NCBI RefSeq assembly: GCF_024704835.1
Contig: NZ_JAMXBE010000005.1
Span: forward strand, 124,001 to 188,000
Origin: Parapedobacter tibetensis
GTDB lineage: Bacteria > Bacteroidota > Bacteroidia > Sphingobacteriales > Sphingobacteriaceae
Direction: 5' to 3'
DNA: 64,000 bases
How positions within the stretch are numbered: position 1 is the first letter of the stretch; each line of letters starts with the position of its first letter. The notes below the pieces were generated by a model. That model was not told the DNA's origin. It ran no database searches and worked only from the letters and a program-made list of their open reading frames with translations. Positions 45,562 through 53,670 of the stretch are shown piece by piece. Position numbers and translations under genes: made by a program.

Positions 45562-46434
45562 ATGTCTTTCAATATCAAAGATTTCCTTGACCGTAAGGTA
45601 GATGAATATAACCGTCCGGGTTTCATCGAGAACGACCCGATATGCATTCCCCATCGGTTTACGCTCAAGCAAGACGTAGAGATTATAGGTTTTTTTGCTG
45701 CTATATTGGCTTGGGGACAGCGAAAAACCATTATCAATAAGTGCACTGAACTCATTGTCCGTATGGATGGTGAGCCTTTTGATTTTATCAAAAATCATCA
45801 AGAAGGCGATTTGAAACGGCTTCTGGGGTTCAAACACCGGACGTTCAATGATACGGACTTACGCTATTTCATCGGTTTTTTCCAAGCGCATTATACCCGG
45901 CATGATTCGTTGGAAAATGCCTTTCTTCCTAATGCCCTTAGCCAAGAATATAGGACCGAATACAGGGAGGTTCATTCGATGCCTCAGGATGTTACGACTC
46001 TCTCCAGTTCTTCCGCTGTTTGCTATTTGAACGCATTGAGTAAACCGGCATTTGATGTGGAGCATGCATTGAACCATTTCCGCGGATATTTTTTCAGCCT
46101 ACCCGATTTTCCCCTTCGCACACGGAAACACATCAGCTCACCCCTGCAAAATTCCGCTTGCAAACGGTTAAATATGTTCCTGCGTTGGATGGTTCGACGG
46201 GATGACAGCGGAGTGGATTTTGGGTTGTGGAAACGGATTATGCCTGCCCAGTTGATTTGCCCCTGTGATGTGCATGTGGAGCGCGTAGCACGTAAACTTG
46301 GCTTGATTAACCGTAAGCAGTCCGATTGGAAAACAGCCATCGAGTTGACTGAACACCTGCGGTTGTTGGATGCCAATGACCCTATAAAATATGATTTTGC
46401 GTTATTTGGCCTCGGTGTGGAAGGGGAGATGTAA
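45562..46434 (+). CDS. TIGR02757/DUF2400 family protein
   Basis: 290 residues. The segments DPICIPHRF, DVEIIGFFAAILAWGQRKTII and the later SACKRLNMFLRWMVRRDDSGVDFG, LICPCDVHVERVARKLG are the family signature; the C-terminal half resembles HhH-GPD-type DNA glycosylase helices, so a DNA-related role is possible but unproven. The last codons are FGLGVEGEM. The following 188 bp contain no convincing gene. Confidence 0.9.
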   Translation: MSFNIKDFLDRKVDEYNRPGFIENDPICIPHRFTLKQDVEIIGFFAAILAWGQRKTIINKCTELIVRMDGEPFDFIKNHQEGDLKRLLGFKHRTFNDTDLRYFIGFFQAHYTRHDSLENAFLPNALSQEYRTEYREVHSMPQDVTTLSSSSAVCYLNALSKPAFDVEHALNHFRGYFFSLPDFPLRTRKHISSPLQNSACKRLNMFLRWMVRRDDSGVDFGLWKRIMPAQLICPCDVHVERVARKLGLINRKQSDWKTAIELTEHLRLLDANDPIKYDFALFGLGVEGEM

Positions 46435-46622
46435 AAATATACCCGAATTTGCCAATAATTTTTTCTCACATGCTATCCATGGGATAGAGAAGGAAGCTAG
46501 ATCACGCAACCCGCATTTGATATGTGGGCCAAAGCAGCTACGGTACTGTTCGAAGCACTTAAAGATGGCCGGCACGCTCATGCTGCCTTGCGGCAGTTTT
46601 CGTATAGGTAGCACGGGACAAA

Positions 46623-46925
46623 TTACCCATTCCGATTGCCTTCCATATCTTGCTGCTGCTTGAGCTGCTCTACGTTGTTTTTCTCAGCGAAATCATCGGT
46701 CTTTTCGGCGAATGCATCCAGTAATTCACCAATGGCATCCGAATTTTCGGCCGTGCGTTGGTAGATTTCAGGTAACACTTTTTCCAAGCGACCATCGCCC
46801 AATTCGATGTTGTCTACTTCCACCTTACCTATTTTTTCCAATACAGCCTGCTGGCTTCGTTTCAAATCCTCCAATTCGCGGACGATTTTTTCCATCAATT
46901 CGAATTTCTTCAGTTTGTCCATCAT
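46623..46925 (-). CDS. small coiled-coil protein, unknown function
   Basis: 100 residues, highly charged: MMDKLKKFELMEKIVRELEDLKRSQQAVLEKIGKV-like helix, then ENSDAIGELLDAFAEKTDDFAEKNN and a Gln-rich tail. Heptad spacing of Leu/Ile suggests a coiled coil. Small cytoplasmic proteins of this sort occur in Bacteroidota without known role. Divergent from the TPR gene. Confidence 0.65.
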   Translation of the reverse strand: MMDKLKKFELMEKIVRELEDLKRSQQAVLEKIGKVEVDNIELGDGRLEKVLPEIYQRTAENSDAIGELLDAFAEKTDDFAEKNNVEQLKQQQDMEGNRNG

Positions 46926-47043
46926 TTCAACGTTGTTATTTTGTTAGAAACAAAAAAAAGGCAAAAAGGTTTTATTTAAACTAATTAATTAGTTACATTG
47001 CAGATGTTTTAGTTGTGATCAAGACCGATATAGTGATATAGTC

Positions 47044-48201
47044 ATGAGGAAAATCTTTTATTTCATTATGCTGTTTTGTTTGTTGGACACCATGGGGTAT
47101 GCTCAAGAGCGCCAACCAAACAATGATAAGTTGCTTGAACTCTACCAAACCCACCAATACCGGGAAGCCGCGGCGTATCTCAAAAGTTTTTACCCCGATA
47201 CAGTTTCGGATCCATCTATCCTCAATCGCCTGGGTTATTGCTACCGTATGGCGGGCGATCATCGGCAAGCCGAGCAGTATTACCTGCAATTGTATGCGTT
47301 AGACAGTCTAGATGTTTCCACATTATTGAATTTAGCAGCGATAAATACGCAAAGGAGGCTTTACCCTTCGGCCATGGATTATTACCAGCGGGTCATCGCT
47401 ATAGATAGCAACCATGTATCCGCTTACACTGCGCTCTCAGGAATCATGAGAAGGCAAGGAGATATGGAAGCGGCATACCATTATTTGGAGCTTGCCAACC
47501 AGCTGCAACCCTTAAATAGCGACATCGTATTCGATTTTGCACAAGTATGCATGGATTTAAAGGAAGAGGAGGCATATCGTCGGGCCGATACTGCTTTGCA
47601 TGTGGCACTGCAAGTCGATTCGCTGAATGGCCTTTTGCTTTTGGCCAAAGCCCAAGTCGCCGAAAAACTGAAGAATTACATGGAGATTGTGCTGCGAGGT
47701 GAACAATTGATTGAACTCGGAGACGAAAGCAAACAGGTCTTGGTATTGTTGGCAAAAGGATATTTCCATATCGATGATTTCATTGGTTGTCAAGAGACCT
47801 ACGAACAGGTTTTGGAGCTTTATGAAAATATGGGGGAAATCGATTACTATTATCTTGCCATGGCCTACAAAGCCTTGAAGCGTTATAAAGAAGGACTGGA
47901 ATGTATGGATAAGGTATTGGAGCTTGCCATCTCGCCGAATACCGCTTTCTATTACGGCCGAAAGGCCGACTTACATGATTTGGCCAATCAACCATCGGCA
48001 TCGGCGTCGAGCTATTTGCGTAGTTTTCAGTTTGCACCCATTTCCTTGCACTATTATAGCCTTGCCGTGCTGTATGATCGCAAGCTCAATGATCCGCGTA
48101 ATGCTTTACGATATTACCGCCTGTACCTCAAGCAGGAAACGACACCGGATGAAAAGGTTTATATAGAATATGTGCAAAAGCGGATCAAGGAATTGGAATA
48201 A
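47044..48201 (+). CDS. secreted tetratricopeptide-repeat protein
   Basis: 385 residues with signal peptide MRKIFYFIMLFCLLDTMGYA. At least seven TPR-like helix pairs, e.g. ILNRLGYCYRMAGDHRQAEQYY, LLNLAAINTQRRLYPSAMDYY and YYLAMAYKALKRYKEGLECM, with the periodic A/G/Y/P residues of the motif. Likely a periplasmic scaffold for protein interactions. Own gene with no visible partner. Confidence 0.88.
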   Translation: MRKIFYFIMLFCLLDTMGYAQERQPNNDKLLELYQTHQYREAAAYLKSFYPDTVSDPSILNRLGYCYRMAGDHRQAEQYYLQLYALDSLDVSTLLNLAAINTQRRLYPSAMDYYQRVIAIDSNHVSAYTALSGIMRRQGDMEAAYHYLELANQLQPLNSDIVFDFAQVCMDLKEEEAYRRADTALHVALQVDSLNGLLLLAKAQVAEKLKNYMEIVLRGEQLIELGDESKQVLVLLAKGYFHIDDFIGCQETYEQVLELYENMGEIDYYYLAMAYKALKRYKEGLECMDKVLELAISPNTAFYYGRKADLHDLANQPSASASSYLRSFQFAPISLHYYSLAVLYDRKLNDPRNALRYYRLYLKQETTPDEKVYIEYVQKRIKELE

Positions 48202-48430
48202 ACGACCGGAACAGTTTGGGCTGCAAAATTATTTGCATGACATGTTATAAAATATTACTTTGCGGCGGAATATCCTGTCGGGCGTTTGCCGATGGGCATA
48301 TATATATATACGGATGGTGAAGCCCAGAACATGACCTGACTCCACAAAATCACTGGCACCGATAACCAGGTGCCGATCTTACGCAAAGCAGCTACTCGCT
48401 TCCCCATTCCGCCTAAATACATCAGTGTAT

Positions 48431-49228
48431 ATGCTGCTTGGAAAAATAACTTGGTTCAATAATGACAAAGGCTTCGGAATGCTGGCATGCCCATTCGGGG
48501 ATGAGGTGTTTGTGCATACAAAAAATTTCAGGACGGCTTCGGGTGTACTCAGCAAGAACCAATTCTTGTTTTTCAACAAGAAGCATGACCCGCAGCGAAA
48601 CCGGAGCGTGGCGATAGATTGCCGAATGGTAAGCGGATTGGATGGCTGGGCGGGCCTTGTGGGAATGCTTTCCGGGGATCAACCCACTAATTTCCTTCCA
48701 TTACTAGAGCAAGCAGCCGTCCAACTGATTAAGGGCAAAAACCCCGAAGCCATTTTTGATTTGGTAGCAGGATTTTTCGACAATGGGCTGGAAGAGTACC
48801 AATTCCCGGGCTATTGTGCGCTGGTGGAAAGAACTATAGTACAATATCTTGGGGAAGCCAAAGGGCAGGAACTGATGGAGCGCTTAGTCCGCCATTTCAA
48901 TGAACACCTGACCATGGAACTGCTGTTTGAAGTATGGCTGACCCGGTGCTTCCGGTATATCGGATACACGGCGGAAGGTGACTATGAGATTCCCCGTGAC
49001 GTACTGGAAGAATTTTCACCGGAACTCGGCCTACCGGAGCTGGAACGGATACGGCACTATTCCTTCGGGGAGGAATGCTGCGCCGTACTTGCGTTGGAAA
49101 GACTGGAAGGCGCAGTAGGAGGAGCCGTAGAGGAAGTAAAAGAGGTACATGCATATCTGGAATATTTGGGTGAAGCGGACAGGAAGCGGTGGATGAGGCA
49201 ACATCCAGACTTTAAAATTTATAGCTGA
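48431..49228 (+). CDS. protein with N-terminal cold-shock-like domain and helical extension
   Basis: 265 residues from ATG 48431 (GTG 48425 possible). The first 65 residues match a cold-shock OB fold: GKITWFNNDKGFGML (RNP1-like) and DEVFVHTKNF (RNP2-like). The following 200 residues are helical, with no family recognised. Length is far beyond a CspA-type protein (about 70), so the extension may bind a partner. The 229 bp before it hold GGCACC-GATAACCA-GGTGCC (48357-48376), a hairpin that may lie in the leader. Confidence 0.7.
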   Translation: MLLGKITWFNNDKGFGMLACPFGDEVFVHTKNFRTASGVLSKNQFLFFNKKHDPQRNRSVAIDCRMVSGLDGWAGLVGMLSGDQPTNFLPLLEQAAVQLIKGKNPEAIFDLVAGFFDNGLEEYQFPGYCALVERTIVQYLGEAKGQELMERLVRHFNEHLTMELLFEVWLTRCFRYIGYTAEGDYEIPRDVLEEFSPELGLPELERIRHYSFGEECCAVLALERLEGAVGGAVEEVKEVHAYLEYLGEADRKRWMRQHPDFKIYS

Positions 49229-49253
49229 AACTGGCCGCAAAATTCCTTAAACG

Positions 49254-49837
49254 TTAAGGATTAACGGACCAATAACCGATATAGTACTCCTTATTGGTCA
49301 AGTTGTTCAGATTAAATGAAATCCGGTAGTGATCCAGGTTATAAAACAGGCCCGCATTGAGCAATAGATAACTCGGCAGGTCAAATTCTCCGGTTATGCT
49401 ATTATCTATAACCCGGTATTTGCCAGCATAATTTCCGCCAAAACCGATGCCCAAGTTATGTAACTTACCGTTGGGGAATTTATAGCTTGCCCATAGGTTA
49501 GCCAAATTTTGCGGACCCTGTCCACCAATACTCCTGCCAGGCTCGCTATAGAAGTCATCTTCATCACCTGCTATAACCTCCGTTTCATTATGGCTATATC
49601 CAGCTATCAGATGGAGCCCAGTGAAGGGACTGGCGTTCAGTTCGAACTCAAATCCCTTGCTTCGGACCTTTCCTCCCTGTAATGCATTGTTGATATTTGC
49701 AGGATCCGGTGATACCCTATTTGATACCTTAATGTTATACAATGAAATAGTGGTGCTCAACTTATCATTGAATAAGTTGGTTTTTATTCCGTATTCAAGC
49801 TGATCGGCCCGTTCGGGTCTGAACGATTTTATTCGAT
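49254..49837 (-). pseudogene. C-terminal fragment of a TonB-dependent receptor
   Basis: About 190 codons of the beta-barrel end: FRPERADQLEYGIKTNLFND, LSTTISLYNIKVSNR, GFEFELNASPFTGLHLIAGYS, and the final NLNNLTNKEYYIGYWSVNP, which carry the usual siderophore-receptor signature. The N-terminal signal, plug and most of the barrel are missing: the reading frame is cut at about 49823-49845 where the IS256-family sequence begins. Probably an iron-siderophore receptor before the insertion. Confidence 0.85.
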
Positions 49838-50948
49838 GATTGCTGCCATCATCGGCATGTACGGTCTTGGGATGAGCCTTAGAGATATCTCTGCGCATAT
49901 TAAAGAGATGTATGACATGGACATCTCACATGATGCGTTAAGCGGTATAACGGACCGGGTAGTGCCGCTGGTCAAAGAATGGCAAAGCCGTCAATTAGAG
50001 GAGCTTTATTGCATCGTTTGGCTTGACGCGATGCATTATAAAGTAAAGGACGACGGGAAGGTGAAGCATCGCGCCGTCTATAATGTCTTGGGTATCAACC
50101 AGGAAGGCAGAAAGGATTTATTGGGCGTATATGTATCGGAAAGTGAAGGTGCCAATTTTTGGCTTAGTGTACTTACCGATCTCCAAAACAGAGGGGTAAA
50201 GGATATTCTGATTGCCTGCATTGATAATCTAAATGGCTTTGAGCAAGCCATCCTGAGTGTTTTCCCAAAGACGGAAGTTCAGACTTGTGTGGTTCATCAA
50301 ATCCGCAATTCTTTGAAGTATGTAGTTTCCAAAGACCAAAAGGAGTTCATGGGAGAATTGAAGTCTGTTTATAAAGCGACAACTAAAGAACTTGCTGAAT
50401 TGAATCTGGAAAAGCTGGGTGAAAAATGGGGAAAGAAATACCCACTCGTTATGCGTTCCTGGCAAGAAAACTGGCCTAAGCTTTCGACCTTTTTCAAGTA
50501 TTCGGAGTCGATACGGCGTATTATTTACACCACCAATACCATAGAAGGTTTTCATCGTCAGGTGAGGAAAGTCACCAAAACGAAAGGGGTATTCCCCTCT
50601 GACGAGGCACTGCTAAAATTGGTCTTTTTAGCTTACCGGAATATTAGTAAGAAATGGACACAGCCTCTGCAAAACTGGGGCCTTACCGTATCCCAACTGG
50701 CTATCCATTTTGAGGGAAGGCTGAATTTAATGTGCCGACTTGGGCTGACGCCCAAAGGTTTTCTAAGGCATAAAACCGAAAGAATGACTTATTTATTAAC
50801 TTTACGAAAAGAAGCCAACTCAAAATTAATTGAATTGGCTCATTCTAACGGATCAAGATATTCCTTGAAAAGTTGCTCCTCAGCAGAGCTTTTCTCCGCT
50901 TCTCTTGATCTTGTAAATGTAATAAATTTAAACGCTGACACAGTTTAA
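49836..50948 (+). CDS. IS256-family (mutator) transposase, N-terminally truncated
   Basis: 370 codons beginning IGMYGLGMSLRDISAHIKEM, which is internal to the family; the complete proteins carry about 100 more residues upstream. The central part with the catalytic DDE, CIVWLDAMHYKV...GVYVSESEGANFW and ACIDNLNGFEQAI, and the IIYTTNTIEGFHRQVRK helix with the catalytic Glu are intact. The N-terminal DNA-binding domain and left terminal repeat are lost, so it is probably inactive. Confidence 0.88.
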   Translation: MIAAIIGMYGLGMSLRDISAHIKEMYDMDISHDALSGITDRVVPLVKEWQSRQLEELYCIVWLDAMHYKVKDDGKVKHRAVYNVLGINQEGRKDLLGVYVSESEGANFWLSVLTDLQNRGVKDILIACIDNLNGFEQAILSVFPKTEVQTCVVHQIRNSLKYVVSKDQKEFMGELKSVYKATTKELAELNLEKLGEKWGKKYPLVMRSWQENWPKLSTFFKYSESIRRIIYTTNTIEGFHRQVRKVTKTKGVFPSDEALLKLVFLAYRNISKKWTQPLQNWGLTVSQLAIHFEGRLNLMCRLGLTPKGFLRHKTERMTYLLTLRKEANSKLIELAHSNGSRYSLKSCSSAELFSASLDLVNVINLNADTV

Positions 50949-50960
50949 ATTACACTCCCC
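49836..50960 (+). mobile_element. truncated IS256-family element
   Basis: Remnant comprising the truncated transposase plus the right end; GACACAGTTTAAATTACA just after the stop (50938-50955) resembles the right terminal repeat of this family. No left end is present; the left part was removed with the middle of the receptor gene. Confidence 0.65.
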
Positions 50961-50961
50961 T

Positions 50962-51073
50962 AACAGGCGAACAATGGTAGGTTTTGGTACGTAATTCTGA
51001 TTGTATCTCACTAAGGTATTGATGTAACCCCCCTACTTTCAATATCATCAAAACTGACCTTATCTACTCCGGT
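50962..51073 (-). pseudogene. fragment of a group II intron reverse transcriptase
   Basis: Minus strand TGVDKVSFDDIES, then after a one-base shift at a six-G run GGLHQYLSEIQSELRTKTYH and CSPV. This is the RT0/RT1 start of group II intron proteins (AGVDxVxFxDIE...FLxELxxELRxxTYxPxPV). It is cut off exactly at the IS256 right end. The bases 51074-51220 show no further gene. Confidence 0.55.
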
Positions 51074-51220
51074 AGTTTACAAGCTTTCCCTCGACTGTTG
51101 ATCCAACTTGTATGGCAGTGTTTGCGCACGTCAACACACTTCCCAAATCTACGGTTACACATCTCGAAGCTACTACGGGAGCTGCGAAATAACATATGGC
51201 ATTTAAAATTTCTATTTTTG

Positions 51221-51856
51221 TTAGTAAGAGATTTCTATTTTGGCTTTGAAAGTTTTTTCGTCTGTTAAGTGATTCACGATATAATCTGCAAGGTCGGCAC
51301 GGGAAATTTTGGACGGGTTTCTTAAAGGCTCGTTGATTGTCGTTCTGTATTTACCAGTAAGCCTGGTGTTTCTTAACCAGGGTGAACGAATAACGGTCCA
51401 ATTCAGATTGGTCTCAGTTAGCAGTTTTTCCATCTTGAGCATGTCAGCATAGGCATATTTAAATATTCGCTGCAAAATATTTTTTACAACAAACTTCATT
51501 ATGAAAGAACTTTTTGGAGGGACAGTTACCGCACCTGCTGAAATACAAATCATGCGATTGATATCTTCTTTTTGCATTGCTTTAATAATATTGCCAACAC
51601 CTTCGGAATAAATGGTTGTCGGCTCTCTTTGCTGAGTTCCTAAACAAGAAATGACTACATCTTGTTCCCGGATTGCATTTTCAAAGGAGTTTGGCTGAAG
51701 CACATCGCCTTGGATAATTGTTAATTGCTGATGTTTGAGAGTGAACGCATCAGGGTTTCGGACAACACCAGTAACCTGATGTCCTGCTTCCAATGCTTGT
51801 TTAACAACCAACCTCCCTGTGCCACCTGTAACTCCAAATACAATTATTTTTTTCAT
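51221..51856 (-). CDS. NmrA-like NAD(P)H-binding oxidoreductase
   Basis: 211 residues of the atypical SDR (NAD(P)H-binding) family: GVTGGTGRLVVKQAL is the nucleotide loop, VVISCLGTQQ and RMICISAGAV follow, and NWTVIRSPWLRNT closes the fold. Members act as quinone reductases or redox sensors. 9 bp after an ABM gene on the same strand and close to a MarR gene, so it may be part of a small stress operon (MarR, ABM, reductase). Confidence 0.85.
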   Translation of the reverse strand: MKKIIVFGVTGGTGRLVVKQALEAGHQVTGVVRNPDAFTLKHQQLTIIQGDVLQPNSFENAIREQDVVISCLGTQQREPTTIYSEGVGNIIKAMQKEDINRMICISAGAVTVPPKSSFIMKFVVKNILQRIFKYAYADMLKMEKLLTETNLNWTVIRSPWLRNTRLTGKYRTTINEPLRNPSKISRADLADYIVNHLTDEKTFKAKIEISY

Positions 51857-51865
51857 GCTATTATT

Positions 51866-52318
51866 TTAATTTTCTGCATTTTTATAAATACCTCTGTCAA
51901 TTGTGATGTTTAATCTTTTAAGCGTGTCTTGAAGGTTAAATCCTTGTTTTTGGTATTCAGCCTGAACTGCTTCTTTCGCTTTTTTTATGGCATCAGTGCT
52001 TTCCCAAGCCGCAACAGTTATACAAATTAAATTTCCATCCTCATCGGTTCGTTCATACACTTTATCTTCAATAAAACCCGGAAGTTTTTTAATGAAATTC
52101 CTGTTGAAGTTCAACATTTCAGTAAACTCCTGTTTGGCTTTTGCAGGGACAATCAATTTGTCAATTAAAATTTGTTCCATAGTGTCTGATTTTTTTGTTT
52201 GAAAAATTTCCATTTTTACATCTGTTTTTGAATTGCCCTTTTGAGAATAAATGTTAGCAGAAAATGTGGTGAAGATTCCCAATAGCAGAATAAGATTGAT
52301 TGGATTTGTACTTTTCAT
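51866..52318 (-). CDS. secreted antibiotic-biosynthesis-monooxygenase (ABM) domain protein
   Basis: 150 residues with signal peptide MKSTNPINLILLLGIFTTFSANIYS. The ABM ferredoxin-like fold, DKLIVPAKAKQEFTEMLNFNRNFIKKLPGFIED and ITVAAWESTDAIKKAKEAV, spans the C-terminal two thirds. Such small proteins can oxidise quinols or electrophilic aromatic compounds. The gene lies between the reductase and the MarR regulator. Confidence 0.82.
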   Translation of the reverse strand: MKSTNPINLILLLGIFTTFSANIYSQKGNSKTDVKMEIFQTKKSDTMEQILIDKLIVPAKAKQEFTEMLNFNRNFIKKLPGFIEDKVYERTDEDGNLICITVAAWESTDAIKKAKEAVQAEYQKQGFNLQDTLKRLNITIDRGIYKNAEN

Positions 52319-52398
52319 ATTCTATTTATTTAATGATTAATAATGTTAAAAATATATATTTAGATTTTTACACTTGTTTCAATTCAATAAGGTTTGGT

Positions 52399-52851
52399 TT
52401 ACTTTTCTTCGGCATGATCATTTTCATTTAAGAAACCTACGTTTTTAACCATTCTCCGTAGAATTTGAAAAGCCTGTACCCGTTCTTCATCGGAAAAGTT
52501 ATTGAGCAGCAATTCTGTCCAGTTAGAAAAAATATTTCTTATCAATTTTTCTTTCTCTGCACCCGTTTTAGTAAGATAAAGTTTTCTAATTCGTAAATCA
52601 TTTGGATTAGGGGTTTTCTTAACATACCCACTTTTTTCCATTCTTTTAATAAAATACGAGATGGTCCCCTTGTCCATCTGAAAGTAATCAGTCAAATCTC
52701 CTTGGGTAGCTCCAGGATAATGAGCTAAATAAGTGAGTATTTTGACCTGTCCCCTGTCCATGCCTAATGGTCGGAGCTCTTTTTGAAAATATACGTGTGA
52801 TTTTCGATGTAAAACTGAAATGAGTTTACCAATAGATACATCGTCAGCCAT
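52399..52851 (-). CDS. MarR family transcriptional regulator
   Basis: About 150 residues from ATG 52851, preceded by an AAGGAAG element; an in-frame start at 52878 is less likely. The winged helix is clear: GQVKILTYLAHYPGATQGDLTDYFQMDKGTISYFIKRMEKSGYV with the recognition helix GTISYFIKRM. It should repress its own gene through two perfect palindromes in its promoter and perhaps the nearby reductase, ABM and efflux genes, being released by an aromatic or antibiotic ligand. Confidence 0.93.
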   Translation of the reverse strand: MADDVSIGKLISVLHRKSHVYFQKELRPLGMDRGQVKILTYLAHYPGATQGDLTDYFQMDKGTISYFIKRMEKSGYVKKTPNPNDLRIRKLYLTKTGAEKEKLIRNIFSNWTELLLNNFSDEERVQAFQILRRMVKNVGFLNENDHAEEK

Positions 52852-52866
52852 ATGTCTTCCTTTTTG

Positions 52867-52909
52867 TTGGATATCCAATAAAGTTAATCAGTAAAGTTGG
52901 ATATCCAAC
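52867..52909 (-). promoter_or_regulatory. two MarR operators within the MarR promoter
   Basis: TTGGATATCCAA occurs twice as a perfect 12-bp palindrome, at 52867-52878 and 52897-52908, 30 bp apart (about three helical turns). The second, extended to GTTGGATATCCAAC, provides the -33 TTG of a promoter whose -7 element TAACTTTA lies at 52886-52879 (19-base spacing), and the first covers the start site. This is a textbook autorepression layout. Confidence 0.75.
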
Positions 52910-53169
52910 AATAATTTAAGTTTTTCTATGTGAATGTAGATAGTAAAGCCTTGGTTACTTGAGAATGGTGGGTATGCCTATACGTTAGGTGTTGTTCACA
53001 ATGACCGCTAATACACAATTAACCGTTTCTATTAATAAAACACCTTAATTCTAAAAAGTTACAGTGTTTACTTAGGATAAGAAAGTTCTGACTAATTCAT
53101 TATTTCATATATCGCTCATTATTTTGTATATCAAAAATTGATTGCTTTTATCAGCAAAACACTTGGGAT

Positions 53170-53361
53170 ATGGATTTAAACAACTACAATTTTGAACCAG
53201 GCGAACAACGGGGAAAGAAAGTTATCTTCATTCGTTTTCCCTACAGTACACGATTAAGGGATGAATTCAAAAAGCGTTTCCCATCGGCAAAATGGAGTCG
53301 GACCAACAAAGCCTGACGCTTGCCGGATTTTCCGGTCAATGTCGGGTTTATTCTATTTTGA
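53170..53361 (+). pseudogene. N-terminal remnant of a tyrosine integrase
   Basis: MDLNNYNFEPGEQRGKKVIF then IRFPYSTRLRDEFKKRFPSAKWSRTNKA followed by TGA at 53314, with RLPDFPVN continuing in frame. The pattern (PGEYRGxxVIxIxF...AKWSxTxKxWYLPD) is the N-terminal domain of Bacteroidota phage-type integrases, so the TGA replaces a Trp codon. Only this start remains; the catalytic domain is gone. Marks a second lost mobile element in this region. Confidence 0.6.
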
Positions 53362-53509
53362 TAAATAGCTCCTATTTATGTTTGCTTCGGCTATAAAGAG
53401 GTGATATGTCACATTCCCCCCTCTAAATAGTCGTTTTTACACTCCTTATATGCAAAATAGATCACTGAACTTTGTCATAGAACAAACAAGGTCATCAAAA
53501 TAGATAAAA

Positions 53510-53593
53510 ATGGACAATAAACTTCAATTCGATTTCCTTGTAAACAAGGAGGACAACACCGGAAAATATCATGTAATGGAACATCTCTTTTGA
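53510..53593 (+). pseudogene. possible N-terminal remnant of an SRPBCC (AHSA1-like) protein
   Basis: 27 codons, MDNKLQFDFLVNKEDNTGKY then HVMEHLF and TGA. The start resembles the first strand of AHSA1/SRPBCC ligand-binding proteins, but the piece is too short to be sure. The rest of 53362-53670 shows no gene. Confidence 0.25.
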
Positions 53594-53670
53594 AGGCAGT
53601 TTCCTGAGGTAGTCATCAACCCCATTCCTGTCTTATTCAAATTAAACACCTAACAAAAAACTAACGTGTT

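Noticed and set aside
46480-46620. Possible remnant DMWAKAATVLFEALKDGRHA on the plus strand between two genes
   Set aside because: Protein-like but only about 35 codons, without start or family; a second frame over the same bases is equally open.
51074-51220. Minus-strand frame AAPVVASRCVTVDLG upstream of the RT fragment
   Set aside because: Open for about 40 codons but without family similarity; probably decayed intron or flank DNA.
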